A DNA stretch of 64,000 bases from G963664585 sp963664585. GTDB taxonomy: Bacteria; Bacillota; Clostridia; Oscillospirales; Ruminococcaceae. The notes beneath the pieces are model-generated. The model ran no database searches. It was not told where the DNA came from and saw only the letters and a list, made by a program, of their open reading frames with translations. The stretch's first letter is position 1. Every line of letters begins with the position of its first letter. The position numbers and the translations under genes are program-made. Below, in pieces: positions 26,370 to 34,720 of the stretch. The stretch spans positions 1-64,000 of the forward strand of contig CAXXEO010000015.1 of NCBI GenBank assembly GCA_963664585.2. Direction: 5' to 3'.

Positions 26370-27020
26370 CTATTCGTTGATCAACTTCACAACCTGTAGT
26401 GAAGCAATGGCAGATTGACTTCCTTCTCCGTTTTTTGGATCTTTTGGAGAATGAATATTGATCATAAACCCTTTATCCCCACAAAGGGCAGTGACTCCGT
26501 TATGGCCTTCGTCAACAGCTGCATGCTGTATCCTGCCAATGATCATGGCATTTATCCCACTGCCTGAGAGATCAGCAAAGGATTCCAGTGTGCATTCATA
26601 GGTTAAAAATGCCTCTCGGATACGGGGGGGCTTTATAACTTTTGATGGTTCTGCTGTAAACCCGCCAATGGAAATTTCATCAGTATTTTCACCGTTTTCT
26701 TCGATTGTTTTGATACAGCTGTCATAATAGCTTGGGGCAAGAAAATTGATACAAAATTCTTTGTCTCTCAAAATATTCTTATAAGTATGCGTATGCTGCA
26801 TTAATCCAGTTAGGATCGCAAAAAAGCCACCGCCATCACCGGAAAAAGCGCTCCATGCATGGAGGCAGACATTCGGCTTTCCGTTTTCCTTAAGCGTTGT
26901 AATCAAAAACAAAACAGACGGAACACCACCTGCGAATTCAAAGTGGGAAAATATCTGATACTGTCCCGGCCAACATTCTCTGAAATAATCCGGTTTAGAA
27001 TTGCCTATTTCAACCTTCAT
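26370..27020 (-). CDS. Flavin reductase-like FMN-binding protein
   Basis: About 216 residues. The start is uncertain: 27020 and 27023 both follow AAAGGA, while an ATG at 27047 has a ribosome site too close. The sequence fits the flavin reductase-like (split-barrel) family: VLFLITTLKENGKPNVCLHAWS, NILRDKEFCINFLAP, and TYECTLESF at the ligand-binding end of the barrel. Such proteins bind FMN and reduce it or act in electron transfer. It is a single gene, with an FrhB-like iron-sulfur protein upstream in the same direction 95 bp away, so redox partnership is possible but not shown. Confidence 0.8.
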   Translation of the reverse strand: MKVEIGNSKPDYFRECWPGQYQIFSHFEFAGGVPSVLFLITTLKENGKPNVCLHAWSAFSGDGGGFFAILTGLMQHTHTYKNILRDKEFCINFLAPSYYDSCIKTIEENGENTDEISIGGFTAEPSKVIKPPRIREAFLTYECTLESFADLSGSGINAMIIGRIQHAAVDEGHNGVTALCGDKGFMINIHSPKDPKNGEGSQSAIASLQVVKLINE

Positions 27021-27114
27021 CATTATGTTCCTTTGCAATAAATTCATAATCCTCTATTGTATGCAAGTGCTCAGTATCAACTTCATGTGTGTGAGACGCT
27101 CGCCCTGAATATAG

Positions 27115-28236
27115 TCAACGCTTATTCTCTTCGCATGCCTGTTTCATGACATAGGCGAATCCAAAGCGCTTATAATCTTCCCAGAATTGATGGCGATTTT
27201 CCGGAAATTGCGATGGTTCACTCAGTCGTTTTTGTTCATGGAGGGCTTCTTCTTTCGGGCGTTCTTCTGTAAGCAAATCCTGTTGGCACCGATCAAAAAG
27301 AGCCTCACCCTTGGGTGAGTTTACCAAAATCAATGAAACTCCAAGGGAATCAAACCATTCGGGACTGTATTTTTCAATTCCCCAATAATCCGCGATCGTC
27401 AGGTCTGAGACGCGATGAATGTCGGTAAATCGGCACTGTGAGCAGGAAGGCCGCATAATGGTCCCCGTTATAAAGAACAACTGATAAAAGCGGTCATCCT
27501 CGTGTATCTTCGGGTTTTTGTCCATCGTAAAAAGAAAACCTCTATTGCTGTTATTACGACTCCAGCCGTTTCTCTTCGAGCGAAACTGTACGCCGGTGAT
27601 CTTTCCCCCATGTTCACGCTCAAGCAAGCGCTTATACTCCTCCCAGACCAGTGGGCTTGGTATGCTGTGGCAAATCAGATCACATAGGTACAGCTTTTCT
27701 GAGAGCGGTGAACTGCCGATTAATCCGCGCAGCCCCGCCGTCTGACAGGGAGTGCCTGTGAATAGAACGACTCGTCCTTCTTTCAGATCGTCCTTGATCT
27801 TTGCATAGGTGCTGCCCATGTCACTTTGCACATATTTAGAGATCCGCATTCGATCACGCTGTTCAGGCGTTTCCGCGCGCTGATGGAGTACATATAAATT
27901 TTCGTCGAAATCCGCCCCGTAGATGACACCGCCTTGTCGAAGGATTGCGTCCGAAATGGCGGTAAAGGCTCCGCCGGATGTGGATTCACGCAAAACATCC
28001 TGTGATTTATGGCGTGCCACGTAAAAACGGGGTGTATCGCTTTGCTTGTAGCTGCCCTCAACATTGAGTGGGCAGATCGCGGAACACCTGTGGCAATCCA
28101 CGCAGCGTGACTCGTCAATTTCAGGATATAAAAAGCCTTCCTCATCCGACTTCATGGTAATAGCATGTTTGGCGCAGATGCTGTAACAGGCACTGCAACC
28201 GCAGCAGTCCTCTTTCTTTTCATAAACGGATTGCAT
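27115..28236 (-). CDS. Coenzyme F420 hydrogenase beta subunit-like iron-sulfur protein
   Basis: 373 residues from the ATG at 28236 (GGGAG 8 nt upstream). Two N-terminal 4Fe-4S motifs, CCGCSACYSIC and CVDCHRCSAICP, precede the FrhB N- and C-terminal domains with STSGGAFTAI, FTGTPCQTAGLR, CDLICHS and ADYWGIEK. FrhB-like proteins carry flavin and move electrons between ferredoxin and an organic acceptor. In bacteria without F420 they occur near polysaccharide pyruvyl transferase genes or alone, with unknown substrates. Here no such partner is present. Cytoplasmic. Confidence 0.85.
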   Translation of the reverse strand: MQSVYEKKEDCCGCSACYSICAKHAITMKSDEEGFLYPEIDESRCVDCHRCSAICPLNVEGSYKQSDTPRFYVARHKSQDVLRESTSGGAFTAISDAILRQGGVIYGADFDENLYVLHQRAETPEQRDRMRISKYVQSDMGSTYAKIKDDLKEGRVVLFTGTPCQTAGLRGLIGSSPLSEKLYLCDLICHSIPSPLVWEEYKRLLEREHGGKITGVQFRSKRNGWSRNNSNRGFLFTMDKNPKIHEDDRFYQLFFITGTIMRPSCSQCRFTDIHRVSDLTIADYWGIEKYSPEWFDSLGVSLILVNSPKGEALFDRCQQDLLTEERPKEEALHEQKRLSEPSQFPENRHQFWEDYKRFGFAYVMKQACEENKR

Positions 28237-28319
28237 GTTACACACTCCCTTCATTTTTGAGATACTGCCGATACTGGAAAGACTCGTACACGATCATACA
28301 AATCATCAGTGAGCTTATC

Positions 28320-28358
28320 AAAAATCGGCCGTTTCATTTACAGAAATGGCCGATTTTT
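28320..28358 (-). terminator. Terminator after the aldolase gene
   Basis: AAAAATCGGCC and GGCCGATTTTT with one extra G, plus inner TTTC/GAAA pairs. The T-tract exists on both strands. It lies between the aldolase stop (28407) and the FrhB-like gene start. Confidence 0.8.
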
Positions 28359-28406
28359 CGATAAACTGGCTGCCTTTCAGACAGCTTTGCATCAATTTTT
28401 GTCTTA

Positions 28407-29342
28407 TTATGCTTTGCCGCTGCAACCAAGAACGTTTCTCATCTTATGTGCAACAACTGTTTTAATGTTTTCCCTGGCTGGAGTCAGATATTGTCTTGGG
28501 TCAAAGTGCGACGGATTCTCATAAAGGTGTTTCCTGATGGACGCCGTCATGGCAAGTCTCAGATCAGAATCAATATTTATTTTGCAGACGGCCATTGATG
28601 AAGCCCTTCTCAGCATATCTTCGGGTACGCCGATGGCATCCGGCATTTTTCCGCCGAACTCATTCACGATTTTTACATATTCAGGCATAACCGAAGACGC
28701 CCCGTGTAAAACGATGGGGAAACCGGGTATCCTCTTTTCGATTTCTTCCAATATATCGAATCTGAGCTGGGGCTTTTGCCCCTGTTTGAACTTATAGGCT
28801 CCATGGCTGGTACCAATGGCAATGGCAAGAGAGTCGACTCCGGTGCGGGCTACAAACTCTTCCACTTCGTCGGGATTGGTAAATGCGGAATCCTTGTCTG
28901 AGACATTGATATTGTCCTCGATACCCGCAAGCTTTCCCAGTTCTCCTTCAACAACAATTCCTTTTGAATGCGCATATTCCACAATTTGTTTTGTGATTCT
29001 GATATTTTCCGCGAACGGATATTTTGATCCGTCGATCATGACGGACGAAAAACCGCCATCCACACAGGCCATGCAAATTTCAAAATCTTCTCCGTGGTCA
29101 AGATGCAAAGCAACGGTAATTCCGGTGTCCTCAATTGCGGCCTCGACCAATTTGATCAAATAGACATGCTTCGCATATTTCCTTGCTCCGGCAGAAACCT
29201 GAAGAATCAGCGGTGCATTTTCTTCTTTTGCCGCTTCAGCGATTCCCTGGATAATCTCCATGTTGTTCACATTGAAAGCGCCAACAGCATACTTGCCTTC
29301 ATATGCCTTTTTGAACATTTCTGTAGTGGTTACAAGAGGCAT
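28407..29342 (-). CDS. fba: Class II fructose-bisphosphate aldolase
   Basis: 311 residues from the ATG at 29342 (AAAGGAG 8 nt upstream). Zinc-ligand motifs of the class II family: LHLDHGED, VVEGELG, IGTSHGAYKF and VLHGASS, and the phosphate-binding KINIDSDLR. The length and QYLTPARENIKTVVAHKM ending match the short clostridial/Bacillus FbaA group. It cleaves fructose 1,6-bisphosphate in glycolysis. A small hairpin AAAGCC/GGCTTT with T-tract lies about 20-40 nt upstream of the start (29360-29382) and could act as a leader attenuator. Confidence 0.94.
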   Translation of the reverse strand: MPLVTTTEMFKKAYEGKYAVGAFNVNNMEIIQGIAEAAKEENAPLILQVSAGARKYAKHVYLIKLVEAAIEDTGITVALHLDHGEDFEICMACVDGGFSSVMIDGSKYPFAENIRITKQIVEYAHSKGIVVEGELGKLAGIEDNINVSDKDSAFTNPDEVEEFVARTGVDSLAIAIGTSHGAYKFKQGQKPQLRFDILEEIEKRIPGFPIVLHGASSVMPEYVKIVNEFGGKMPDAIGVPEDMLRRASSMAVCKINIDSDLRLAMTASIRKHLYENPSHFDPRQYLTPARENIKTVVAHKMRNVLGCSGKA

Positions 29343-29492
29343 GGTCTGATCTCCTTTCATGCAAAAAGCCCCACAGGCTTTATCTTTCGATTATTATTTT
29401 ATCACTGCATCCATAATTTGCATAGCCTTAAGATGATGTATTTTTGTATACGAACTGTAAATACTCTTTTTTAAAAATGTCTTCGATCATTT

Positions 29493-29598
29493 TATAGTTG
29501 ATTAACTTGAAAACAAGCTTGTGATTTCTTCCCCCGCCTTTGGCGGGGGAAGAAAATGACGTTTTATCTATAGCCAATTTTCAAGTTAATTGGCTATA
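29493..29598 (-). repeat. MITE-A copy 7 (reverse orientation)
   Basis: 106 bp with ends TATAGTTGATTAACTT and GTTAATTGGCTATA. The inner left-arm hairpin is extended to 11 bp as in copy 6. The loop reads TTT on the plus strand, not the GAA expected for this orientation. It lies 150 bp upstream of fba. Confidence 0.95.
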
Positions 29599-29710
29599 GT
29601 ATGCACCCTTTGCGTTATGAATTGTTATAGTGCGAATATTTTAAATTATATAGGAACGCCCATTTAATGATTAATCTCAGTTACTTTTTATATTTCGAAT
29701 TACATATAGA

Positions 29711-29749
29711 AGCGCTTACCGAAAGTAATCGGCAAGCGCTTTAGTTTTA
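29711..29749. terminator. Terminator near the surface protein gene
   Basis: AGCGCTTACCGA and TCGGCAAGCGCT form a 12-bp stem with one mismatch, followed by TTTAGTTTT on the plus strand. It lies 45 bp beyond the stop of the minus-strand surface protein gene. Confidence 0.65.
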
Positions 29750-29793
29750 AAAAAATATCAATGATTCGGTTGGGATATCATGAAAATCAGGTC

Positions 29794-30657
29794 TTACTTT
29801 TTCTTTGATTGAGAAGTGACATAGGCCATGCCAGCGATACCGGCCACAAGAGCGGCAAAAGCCGCGCCCAGATTGCTGCCGGTGTTGGGGCCTGCGAGAG
29901 GGACCGGCGCTTCAGGAACGGTTACAGTAGGCGCCTCGGCCATGGGGACTTTCACTTCTGGAACAAAGGTAACCTCGCCCCAGATGGAGACTTCGTCTTT
30001 TTCGGAAGCTGTGCTGGAGGTGCTAGAGCTGGTTGAGCTGCTGTCAACTTCATAGAAGCCATACAGTATTGACGGGTAACAATGATATTCTTTCATGAAT
30101 ATTTCAGTATGATACTCTAAAAATTCTTCTTCATCATCTGACTTGTCTTCACTGTCTTGAGCTTTATAGCTGCAGACCATAGGTCGTTGTACTTCACTTT
30201 CCTTGTAATACCAGCCGGTAAATTTAAAACCGCTAAAGGTAGGCGCCTTAGGATTATATAAATCCTCATCAATTGTCGTTTGCATATTCACCGTCGTCGG
30301 CAATTCTTCGCCAGTAGAGCATCGGTAATGGAGATCTACCCTGCGGCCATCATAATACCATGTGCCAACCAGATGGACATTGCTTGTGATCTCATTTTCT
30401 GAGAAATTAAAAATTTCGCCTTTACCATCAATTTTCTATCCTCGGAAGTACCAGCAGCCTATTATCAAAGGAACATTGGGATCTTCTGCGCAAGTGTTTT
30501 CCACAATTGATTGTTTTTTGGGTGTATCAACGCTGCTGGGTGAGAGTCCGTCAAAGCTGAAAGCAACCGTATACTTGATGTCTTCCCCTGCCATCACCAG
30601 CGATGACATTGAAAGAATCAGAAACGCCGAGATTAAAACTGCTATAAATTTTTTCAT
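29794..30657 (-). pseudogene. Surface protein with B-repeat-like domains, interrupted by an in-frame TAG
   Basis: The ATG at 30657 opens a signal peptide (MKKFIAVLISAFLILSMSS...VMA). Codon 74 is TAG (30438-30436), and the same frame then continues without a stop to 29794, for 287 residues in total. Around the TAG the text reads WYFRG-stop-KIDGKG, in the middle of a repeat ending VHLVGTW that resembles listerial InlB B-repeats (Flg_new). A second such unit follows (FTGWYYKE), then a Ser-rich linker and a sortase-like tail: GPNTG, a hydrophobic segment and KKK. Most likely a point nonsense mutation. Read-through or TAG recoding is possible but unsupported here. Confidence 0.75.
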
Positions 30658-31294
30658 TTTGTTGTCTCCTTATGTAGTGTCATTTTTTATTTCAGGGTGT
30701 TTTTGCAATAAACTATCAGCAAAAAATACCCCTTTACAAACATCATGTTCTCATAAAGCCCGTTTTTTAGCGTCTTGTTGGTATTCCGGTACCTTACTTT
30801 AGATTTTCTCAATTTTGCAGTTTTGATTAAAGTCATCACTGCTTTGTTTTTTCATCCTCGTCTATCACTATATACTTATAAAGTCACAACAATGTCACTC
30901 AAAATTCGACATTTAAATACAATTTATTCACTATATGAATTAGATATTGATTTATACGAGTTAGTCTTTTTATTTGACAAAGCCTCCTCACAAAAAAGGG
31001 CTGTAAAAAAGCACCAACTCTCATCTAAATTTCTTTTAGAAAGAGAAGGTGCTTTTTATTATCAAAATTTAAAGACATGGCTGTATATTTAAGAGGTCTA
31101 AAAGTTTGTACATAAAAAATAGGGATGTAAAAGAACAATAGGAGTTTCTCAGGAGCTTAGTAAGAACATTTGCAGCAAACTCCAATTTGCGTTAAAGCAG
31201 TATCGTGATGGCGAAGGCTATGATGCGTCGGAGGCAAGCCCCCCTTCAGGCGAGAGGGGTGGTGGTTGTTGACCCTGATTTTCAGTCATTAGAC
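30658..31294. other. 637-bp stretch with no convincing gene
   Basis: An open frame of 105 codons at 30775-31092 has no ribosome site and runs through a terminator, so it is rejected. The stretch holds the upstream region of the surface protein gene, the terminator at 31005-31057, and, near 31130-31270, a GC-richer block with a short hairpin (CCCCCCTTCAGGCGAGAGGGG) that may be a mobile-element scar. Confidence 0.5.
31005..31057. terminator. Terminator-like hairpin
   Basis: AAAAAAGCACC...CTCTC pairs with GAGAAGGTGCTTTTT. It is related in sequence to the hairpin at 31746-31787 (both share the AGCRCC...TCT and AGAGAAGGYGC arms). Confidence 0.6.
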
Positions 31295-31540
31295 TTATAA
31301 AATAACCATCTTTGCTTGCACGCTTTCTAATTTGTTTAATGCTTTATCCAAGTCCAACATTTCAGCGTTCCCGCCGGCTAATTGCAGTATAAGAACGCCT
31401 TCGTCAGAAGAGTCGTTTACAGTTTCATGCAGTCCCAATCTCATTTTTATGGAATGGCCGAATTTAGACAGTACTTCTTGTACCTCGGTGGATTTTTCTC
31501 TTCTCGCATCGATTTTCACAATCATAATATTACAGTCCAT
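31295..31540 (-). CDS. TM1266-like ACT-type regulator (iron-only hydrogenase system)
   Basis: 81 residues from the ATG at 31540, preceded by AAAGGTG. The segments IMIVKIDAR, VQEVLSKFG, IKMRLGLHET and GVLILQLAGG match the small ACT-like proteins annotated as putative regulators of iron-only hydrogenase systems (TM1266 family), which lie beside hydrogenase maturation genes in many anaerobes. No hyd genes are in the window, so the link rests on family knowledge only. The protein is soluble and probably a ligand-binding dimer without a DNA-binding domain. Confidence 0.8.
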   Translation of the reverse strand: MDCNIMIVKIDARREKSTEVQEVLSKFGHSIKMRLGLHETVNDSSDEGVLILQLAGGNAEMLDLDKALNKLESVQAKMVIL

Positions 31541-31590
31541 AATTACACCTTTCAAAATAAATTTTTCTAATACTAATCCCAAATAAAACG

Positions 31591-31636
31591 AGTTTTCTGT
31601 CTCTATTTTCCCCACCAGAGGCGGGAAAACAGAAGC
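31591..31636. other. GC-rich hairpin repeat remnant
   Basis: TTTTCTGT...TTTTCCCC and GGGAAAACAGAA form an imperfect inverted repeat just upstream of the TM1266-like gene, similar to the block at 26221-26256. Confidence 0.4.
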
Positions 31637-31745
31637 AAAAATCAAGTGGCATTTAAACAAGGTTGAGTATAACTATAACACTTATCATATACAATACTAC
31701 GTTTCTTATTCAAGCAGGCATTCTTTATACCCTGCCAACCAAAAA

Positions 31746-31787
31746 GCGCCTTCTCTATCTAAAGTTTCATTTAGATAGAGAAGGCGC
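31746..31787. terminator. Strong terminator after the thiolase gene
   Basis: Perfect 18-bp arms (GCGCCTTCTCTATCTAAA and its complement) with a 6-nt loop. A-tract and T-rich flanks on both sides allow termination of the minus-strand thiolase operon and of plus-strand transcripts. Confidence 0.8.
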
Positions 31788-31848
31788 ACTTTGCATTAAT
31801 CCAAATGCTCAAAAGGTTGTGGTAAATAATACGAAAAAACCGGAATAT

Positions 31849-33033
31849 TTATTTCATCCCTTCCAAAAGAGCAGAAACACCCATACCGCCGCCAATGCAC
31901 AACGTCGCCAAACCAAGCCTTGTCTTTCTCCGCTGCATTTCATGAAGTAAAGTCACTAAAATGCGGCATCCTGATGCGCCAACCGGATGTCCGATGGCAA
32001 TTGCTCCACCATTCACATTCACTTTAGTGGAATCCCATCCCAGCTCCATCCCAACAGCGATAGACTGGGCGGCAAATGCTTCGTTGGCTTCGATCAGATC
32101 CAGTTGGGCAATGTTCAAACCGGTTTTTGCGAATAACTTACTGGTGGAAACCACAGGTCCAATTCCCATGATTGACGGATCAACCCCTGCAGTTGACCCT
32201 GCAACCCATTTTGCCATAGGGGATACACCAAGTTCTTCAGCTTTTTTGGCACTCATGACAACGACTGCTGCTGCGCCATCATTGATTCCGGAAGCATTGG
32301 CGGCTGTAACTGTACCATTTTCTTTAAAGGCAGGCCTTAACTTAGCAAGCTGTCCGGCAGTAACACCATCGCGTGGGGATTCATCTGTATCAAAAAGAAT
32401 GGTTTCATTTTTTACTTTGATTGGTACAGGAACAATTTCCTCGATAAATTTCCCCGCTTTGCGGGCAGCTTCGCACTTCTGCTGGCTAAACACCGCAAAT
32501 TCATCCTGCATTGCACGTGTAATGCCATATTTCTCCGCAACATTTTCCGCTGTGATTCCCATGTGATAATCATTAAACGCGTCCCACAAAGCGTCATGGA
32601 CCATTGTATCCATCAGAACGCCATCATTCATGCGATATCCATAACGCGCATTATTTAACGCGAAAGGCGCAGACGACATATTTTCCATGCCTCCCGCCAC
32701 GATAATGTCGGCTTCTCCCGCCATAATCATCGCAGCGGCCAGATTTACACTTTGCAGGCCAGAACCGCACACGAGGTTAAGTGTCAGTGCAGGTACTTCT
32801 ACAGGAATTCCTGCGCTTATTGACGCCTGACGGGCGATATTTTGCCCCTGCGCGGCTTGAAGTACGCAGCCCATCAGTACTTGATCCACCTTGGCGGCAG
32901 GTATCCCCGCTCGATTAAGCGCTTCTTTTATCACGATGGAACCAAGCTGTGCGGCCGAAACATTTGTTAGCATTCCGCCCATCTTACCAACTGGAGTACG
33001 GCAAGCCCCTGCAATCACTACTTGTTTAGTCAT
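31849..33033 (-). CDS. Acetyl-CoA C-acetyltransferase (thiolase)
   Basis: 394 residues, the normal size. Start after GGAGGAGAAAG. The acyl-enzyme cysteine is Cys89 in NLVCGSGLQSV, and the C-terminal catalytic residues stand in GGAIAIGHPVGASGCR and LCIGGGMG. Thiolases condense two acetyl-CoA or cleave 3-ketoacyl-CoA. It is the last gene of an operon with a CaiB/BaiF CoA-transferase and the two AtuA-type proteins, so cleavage at the end of a degradation route seems more likely than synthesis. No dehydrogenase or hydratase of beta-oxidation is in the window. Confidence 0.94.
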   Translation of the reverse strand: MTKQVVIAGACRTPVGKMGGMLTNVSAAQLGSIVIKEALNRAGIPAAKVDQVLMGCVLQAAQGQNIARQASISAGIPVEVPALTLNLVCGSGLQSVNLAAAMIMAGEADIIVAGGMENMSSAPFALNNARYGYRMNDGVLMDTMVHDALWDAFNDYHMGITAENVAEKYGITRAMQDEFAVFSQQKCEAARKAGKFIEEIVPVPIKVKNETILFDTDESPRDGVTAGQLAKLRPAFKENGTVTAANASGINDGAAAVVVMSAKKAEELGVSPMAKWVAGSTAGVDPSIMGIGPVVSTSKLFAKTGLNIAQLDLIEANEAFAAQSIAVGMELGWDSTKVNVNGGAIAIGHPVGASGCRILVTLLHEMQRRKTRLGLATLCIGGGMGVSALLEGMK

Positions 33034-33084
33034 CTTTCTCCTCCAATTTCAGATCATGACCCTCACCGCGCCTCTAGCTGCTGC

Positions 33085-34284
33085 TTAAATGACGCCATTC
33101 TCTGCATACTTTTCCATCTGGTCCTGTGTCATTCCCAGCACGCCCATATAAATATCCTTATTATGCTGCCCAAGAGTCGGCGCAGGCACTTTAATTTGTG
33201 GTTTGGTATCCATCAGCTTTACTGGAGTACCATTCACTTTCATGGTGCCGATAACCGGATGCTCCATCTTAACAAACATTTCCCTTGCGTTTGCAATGTG
33301 ATCGTCCTCAACGATCTGTTTCAGATCATAAATCGGCCCAGCGGGGATCCCCTTACCCAGAGCAATGTCTACTACTTCATTGACGGTATAGTTTTTTGTC
33401 CATGATTCAATATATTCTTTTTGCACCTCATTATTTTTCACCCGGTCAGGGACGGTCAAAAAGCGTTCATCGGTAATCATCTCAGGCATGTGAACCACTT
33501 CATTGCAGAATATCTCATACAGTTTTTGGTTACCGCAGGCAATAATCACATAGCCATCCTTCGCTTTATAGGAATCATACGGTGCTATGGAGGCATAGGC
33601 ATTCCCGTTTCGCTCAGGGACTTGCTTCGATTCGAAATACCGTTCAAAGGCGTTTTCCAGACTGGCAACCACAGAATCCACCAAGGACACATCTACAACT
33701 TGACCATGCCCGATGAGTCCACGGGCATTAACAGCAGCCAGAATGCCAATGACCAGATTCATTCCTCCTAAAATATCTCCCATCGCATTACCGGAACGGG
33801 TAGGGCCGCTTCCTTTTTGCCCGGTTAGGCTCATAAGTCCTCCCATGGCCTGCGAAATGATATCATACCCGGGGCGCTGCGAATAAGGGCCATAACTGCC
33901 AAAGCCAGATACTGCCGCATAAATCAGCTGGTCGTTTACTTGTTTCAATACGTCATAGCCAAGCCCCAGTTTGTCCATTACGCCCGGCCGATAATTTTCG
34001 ATCACGATATCTGCCTTTTTCACAAGCTCAAGAAAGATCTTTTTCCCTTCTGGATGCTTTAAGTTTAGGGTAACGCCAACTTTATTGCGGTTTAAATTTG
34101 CGAAATAGACACTTTCCCCATTCACATAGGGAGCATAACCCCGGGCATCGTCGCCTTGCCCGGGCATTTCAATTTTAATCACATTGGCGCCTAAATCTGC
34201 AAGCATCATGCCGCAGTATGGGCCTGCCACAACCCTCGTTAAATCCAGAACGGTCAGGTTTTCCAAAGCTTCTCTTTTTTCCAT
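33085..34284 (-). CDS. CaiB/BaiF family CoA-transferase (class III)
   Basis: 399 residues, start after AAGGAT. Family motifs: VLDLTRVVAGPYCGMMLADLGA, VIKIEMPGQGDDAR, NRNKVGVTLNL, VIENYRPGVMDKLGLGYD, and GNAMGDILGGMN with the aspartate that forms the acyl anhydride. These enzymes move CoA between carboxylic acids without hydrolysis, activating the substrate of the pathway. It lies between AtuA-type genes and a thiolase in one direction, giving the activation and cleavage steps of an acid degradation route. Substrate unknown. Confidence 0.92.
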   Translation of the reverse strand: MEKREALENLTVLDLTRVVAGPYCGMMLADLGANVIKIEMPGQGDDARGYAPYVNGESVYFANLNRNKVGVTLNLKHPEGKKIFLELVKKADIVIENYRPGVMDKLGLGYDVLKQVNDQLIYAAVSGFGSYGPYSQRPGYDIISQAMGGLMSLTGQKGSGPTRSGNAMGDILGGMNLVIGILAAVNARGLIGHGQVVDVSLVDSVVASLENAFERYFESKQVPERNGNAYASIAPYDSYKAKDGYVIIACGNQKLYEIFCNEVVHMPEMITDERFLTVPDRVKNNEVQKEYIESWTKNYTVNEVVDIALGKGIPAGPIYDLKQIVEDDHIANAREMFVKMEHPVIGTMKVNGTPVKLMDTKPQIKVPAPTLGQHNKDIYMGVLGMTQDQMEKYAENGVI

Positions 34285-34400
34285 TATTGTTATCCTTTAC
34301 GCATGACCTAATTTGTGATTGTAACTGTTAGCGCTTTTAGGTTATATGCTTTATAGTTTTGATGCGACCAGACAGTTACGGCGTATAAACGCGTGCTTTA

Positions 34401-34718
34401 TTAATCAATATTAATTTTCATTCTCATGAAAGCGGAGCCCATGGATTTGCCAAGAGAATCCAAGCGAAGAGAAAGCGTAGCTCCGCCTCCCAATGCATGC
34501 TTCATCACAAAGTTGAACCCATGCAGAGACGGAACCTCGTACCGTATAATCTCTCCTTTGACCATATCCCCAAAATAAGCCCGGACTTTTTCGACGGTAA
34601 CCTCGCGTTTGATCAGCTCATAATCTTTGGGATCGCGGGCAAACACGCAAACATTGCTGGTATCTCCTTTATCTCCAGAACGACCATGCGCTAGTTCTTT
34701 CAAGTATATCTCTGCCAT
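34401..34718 (-). CDS. AtuA C-terminal-like domain protein
   Basis: 105 residues from the ATG at 34718, with GGAGGTGAA 6 nt upstream. The ELAHGRSGDKGDTSNVCVFAR opening, VPSLHGFNFVMKHALGGGATLSLR and LGKSMGSAFMRM are typical of the ferredoxin-fold domain found at the C-terminus of longer AtuA proteins. Here it is a separate gene 2 nt after the AtuA main gene, so the two products probably form one complex. Role of the domain is unknown. Confidence 0.85.
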   Translation of the reverse strand: MAEIYLKELAHGRSGDKGDTSNVCVFARDPKDYELIKREVTVEKVRAYFGDMVKGEIIRYEVPSLHGFNFVMKHALGGGATLSLRLDSLGKSMGSAFMRMKINID

Positions 34719-34720
34719 CC

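Noticed and set aside
29360..29382. Riboswitch upstream of fba
   Set aside because: Only a short hairpin with T-tract is visible; no known aptamer motif, so it is noted as a possible attenuator only.
30775..31092. Plus-strand open frame of 105 codons
   Set aside because: No ribosome site, low-complexity AT-rich start, and it runs through a terminator hairpin.
31130..31270. Possible mobile-element remnant (SQELSKNICSKLQFALKQY-like reading)
   Set aside because: No recognisable family and no start or ribosome site; mentioned only in the gene-free stretch.
31961..32566. Plus-strand open frame of 201 codons opposite the thiolase gene
   Set aside because: Antisense to a clear thiolase, no ribosome site and composition of a reversed gene.
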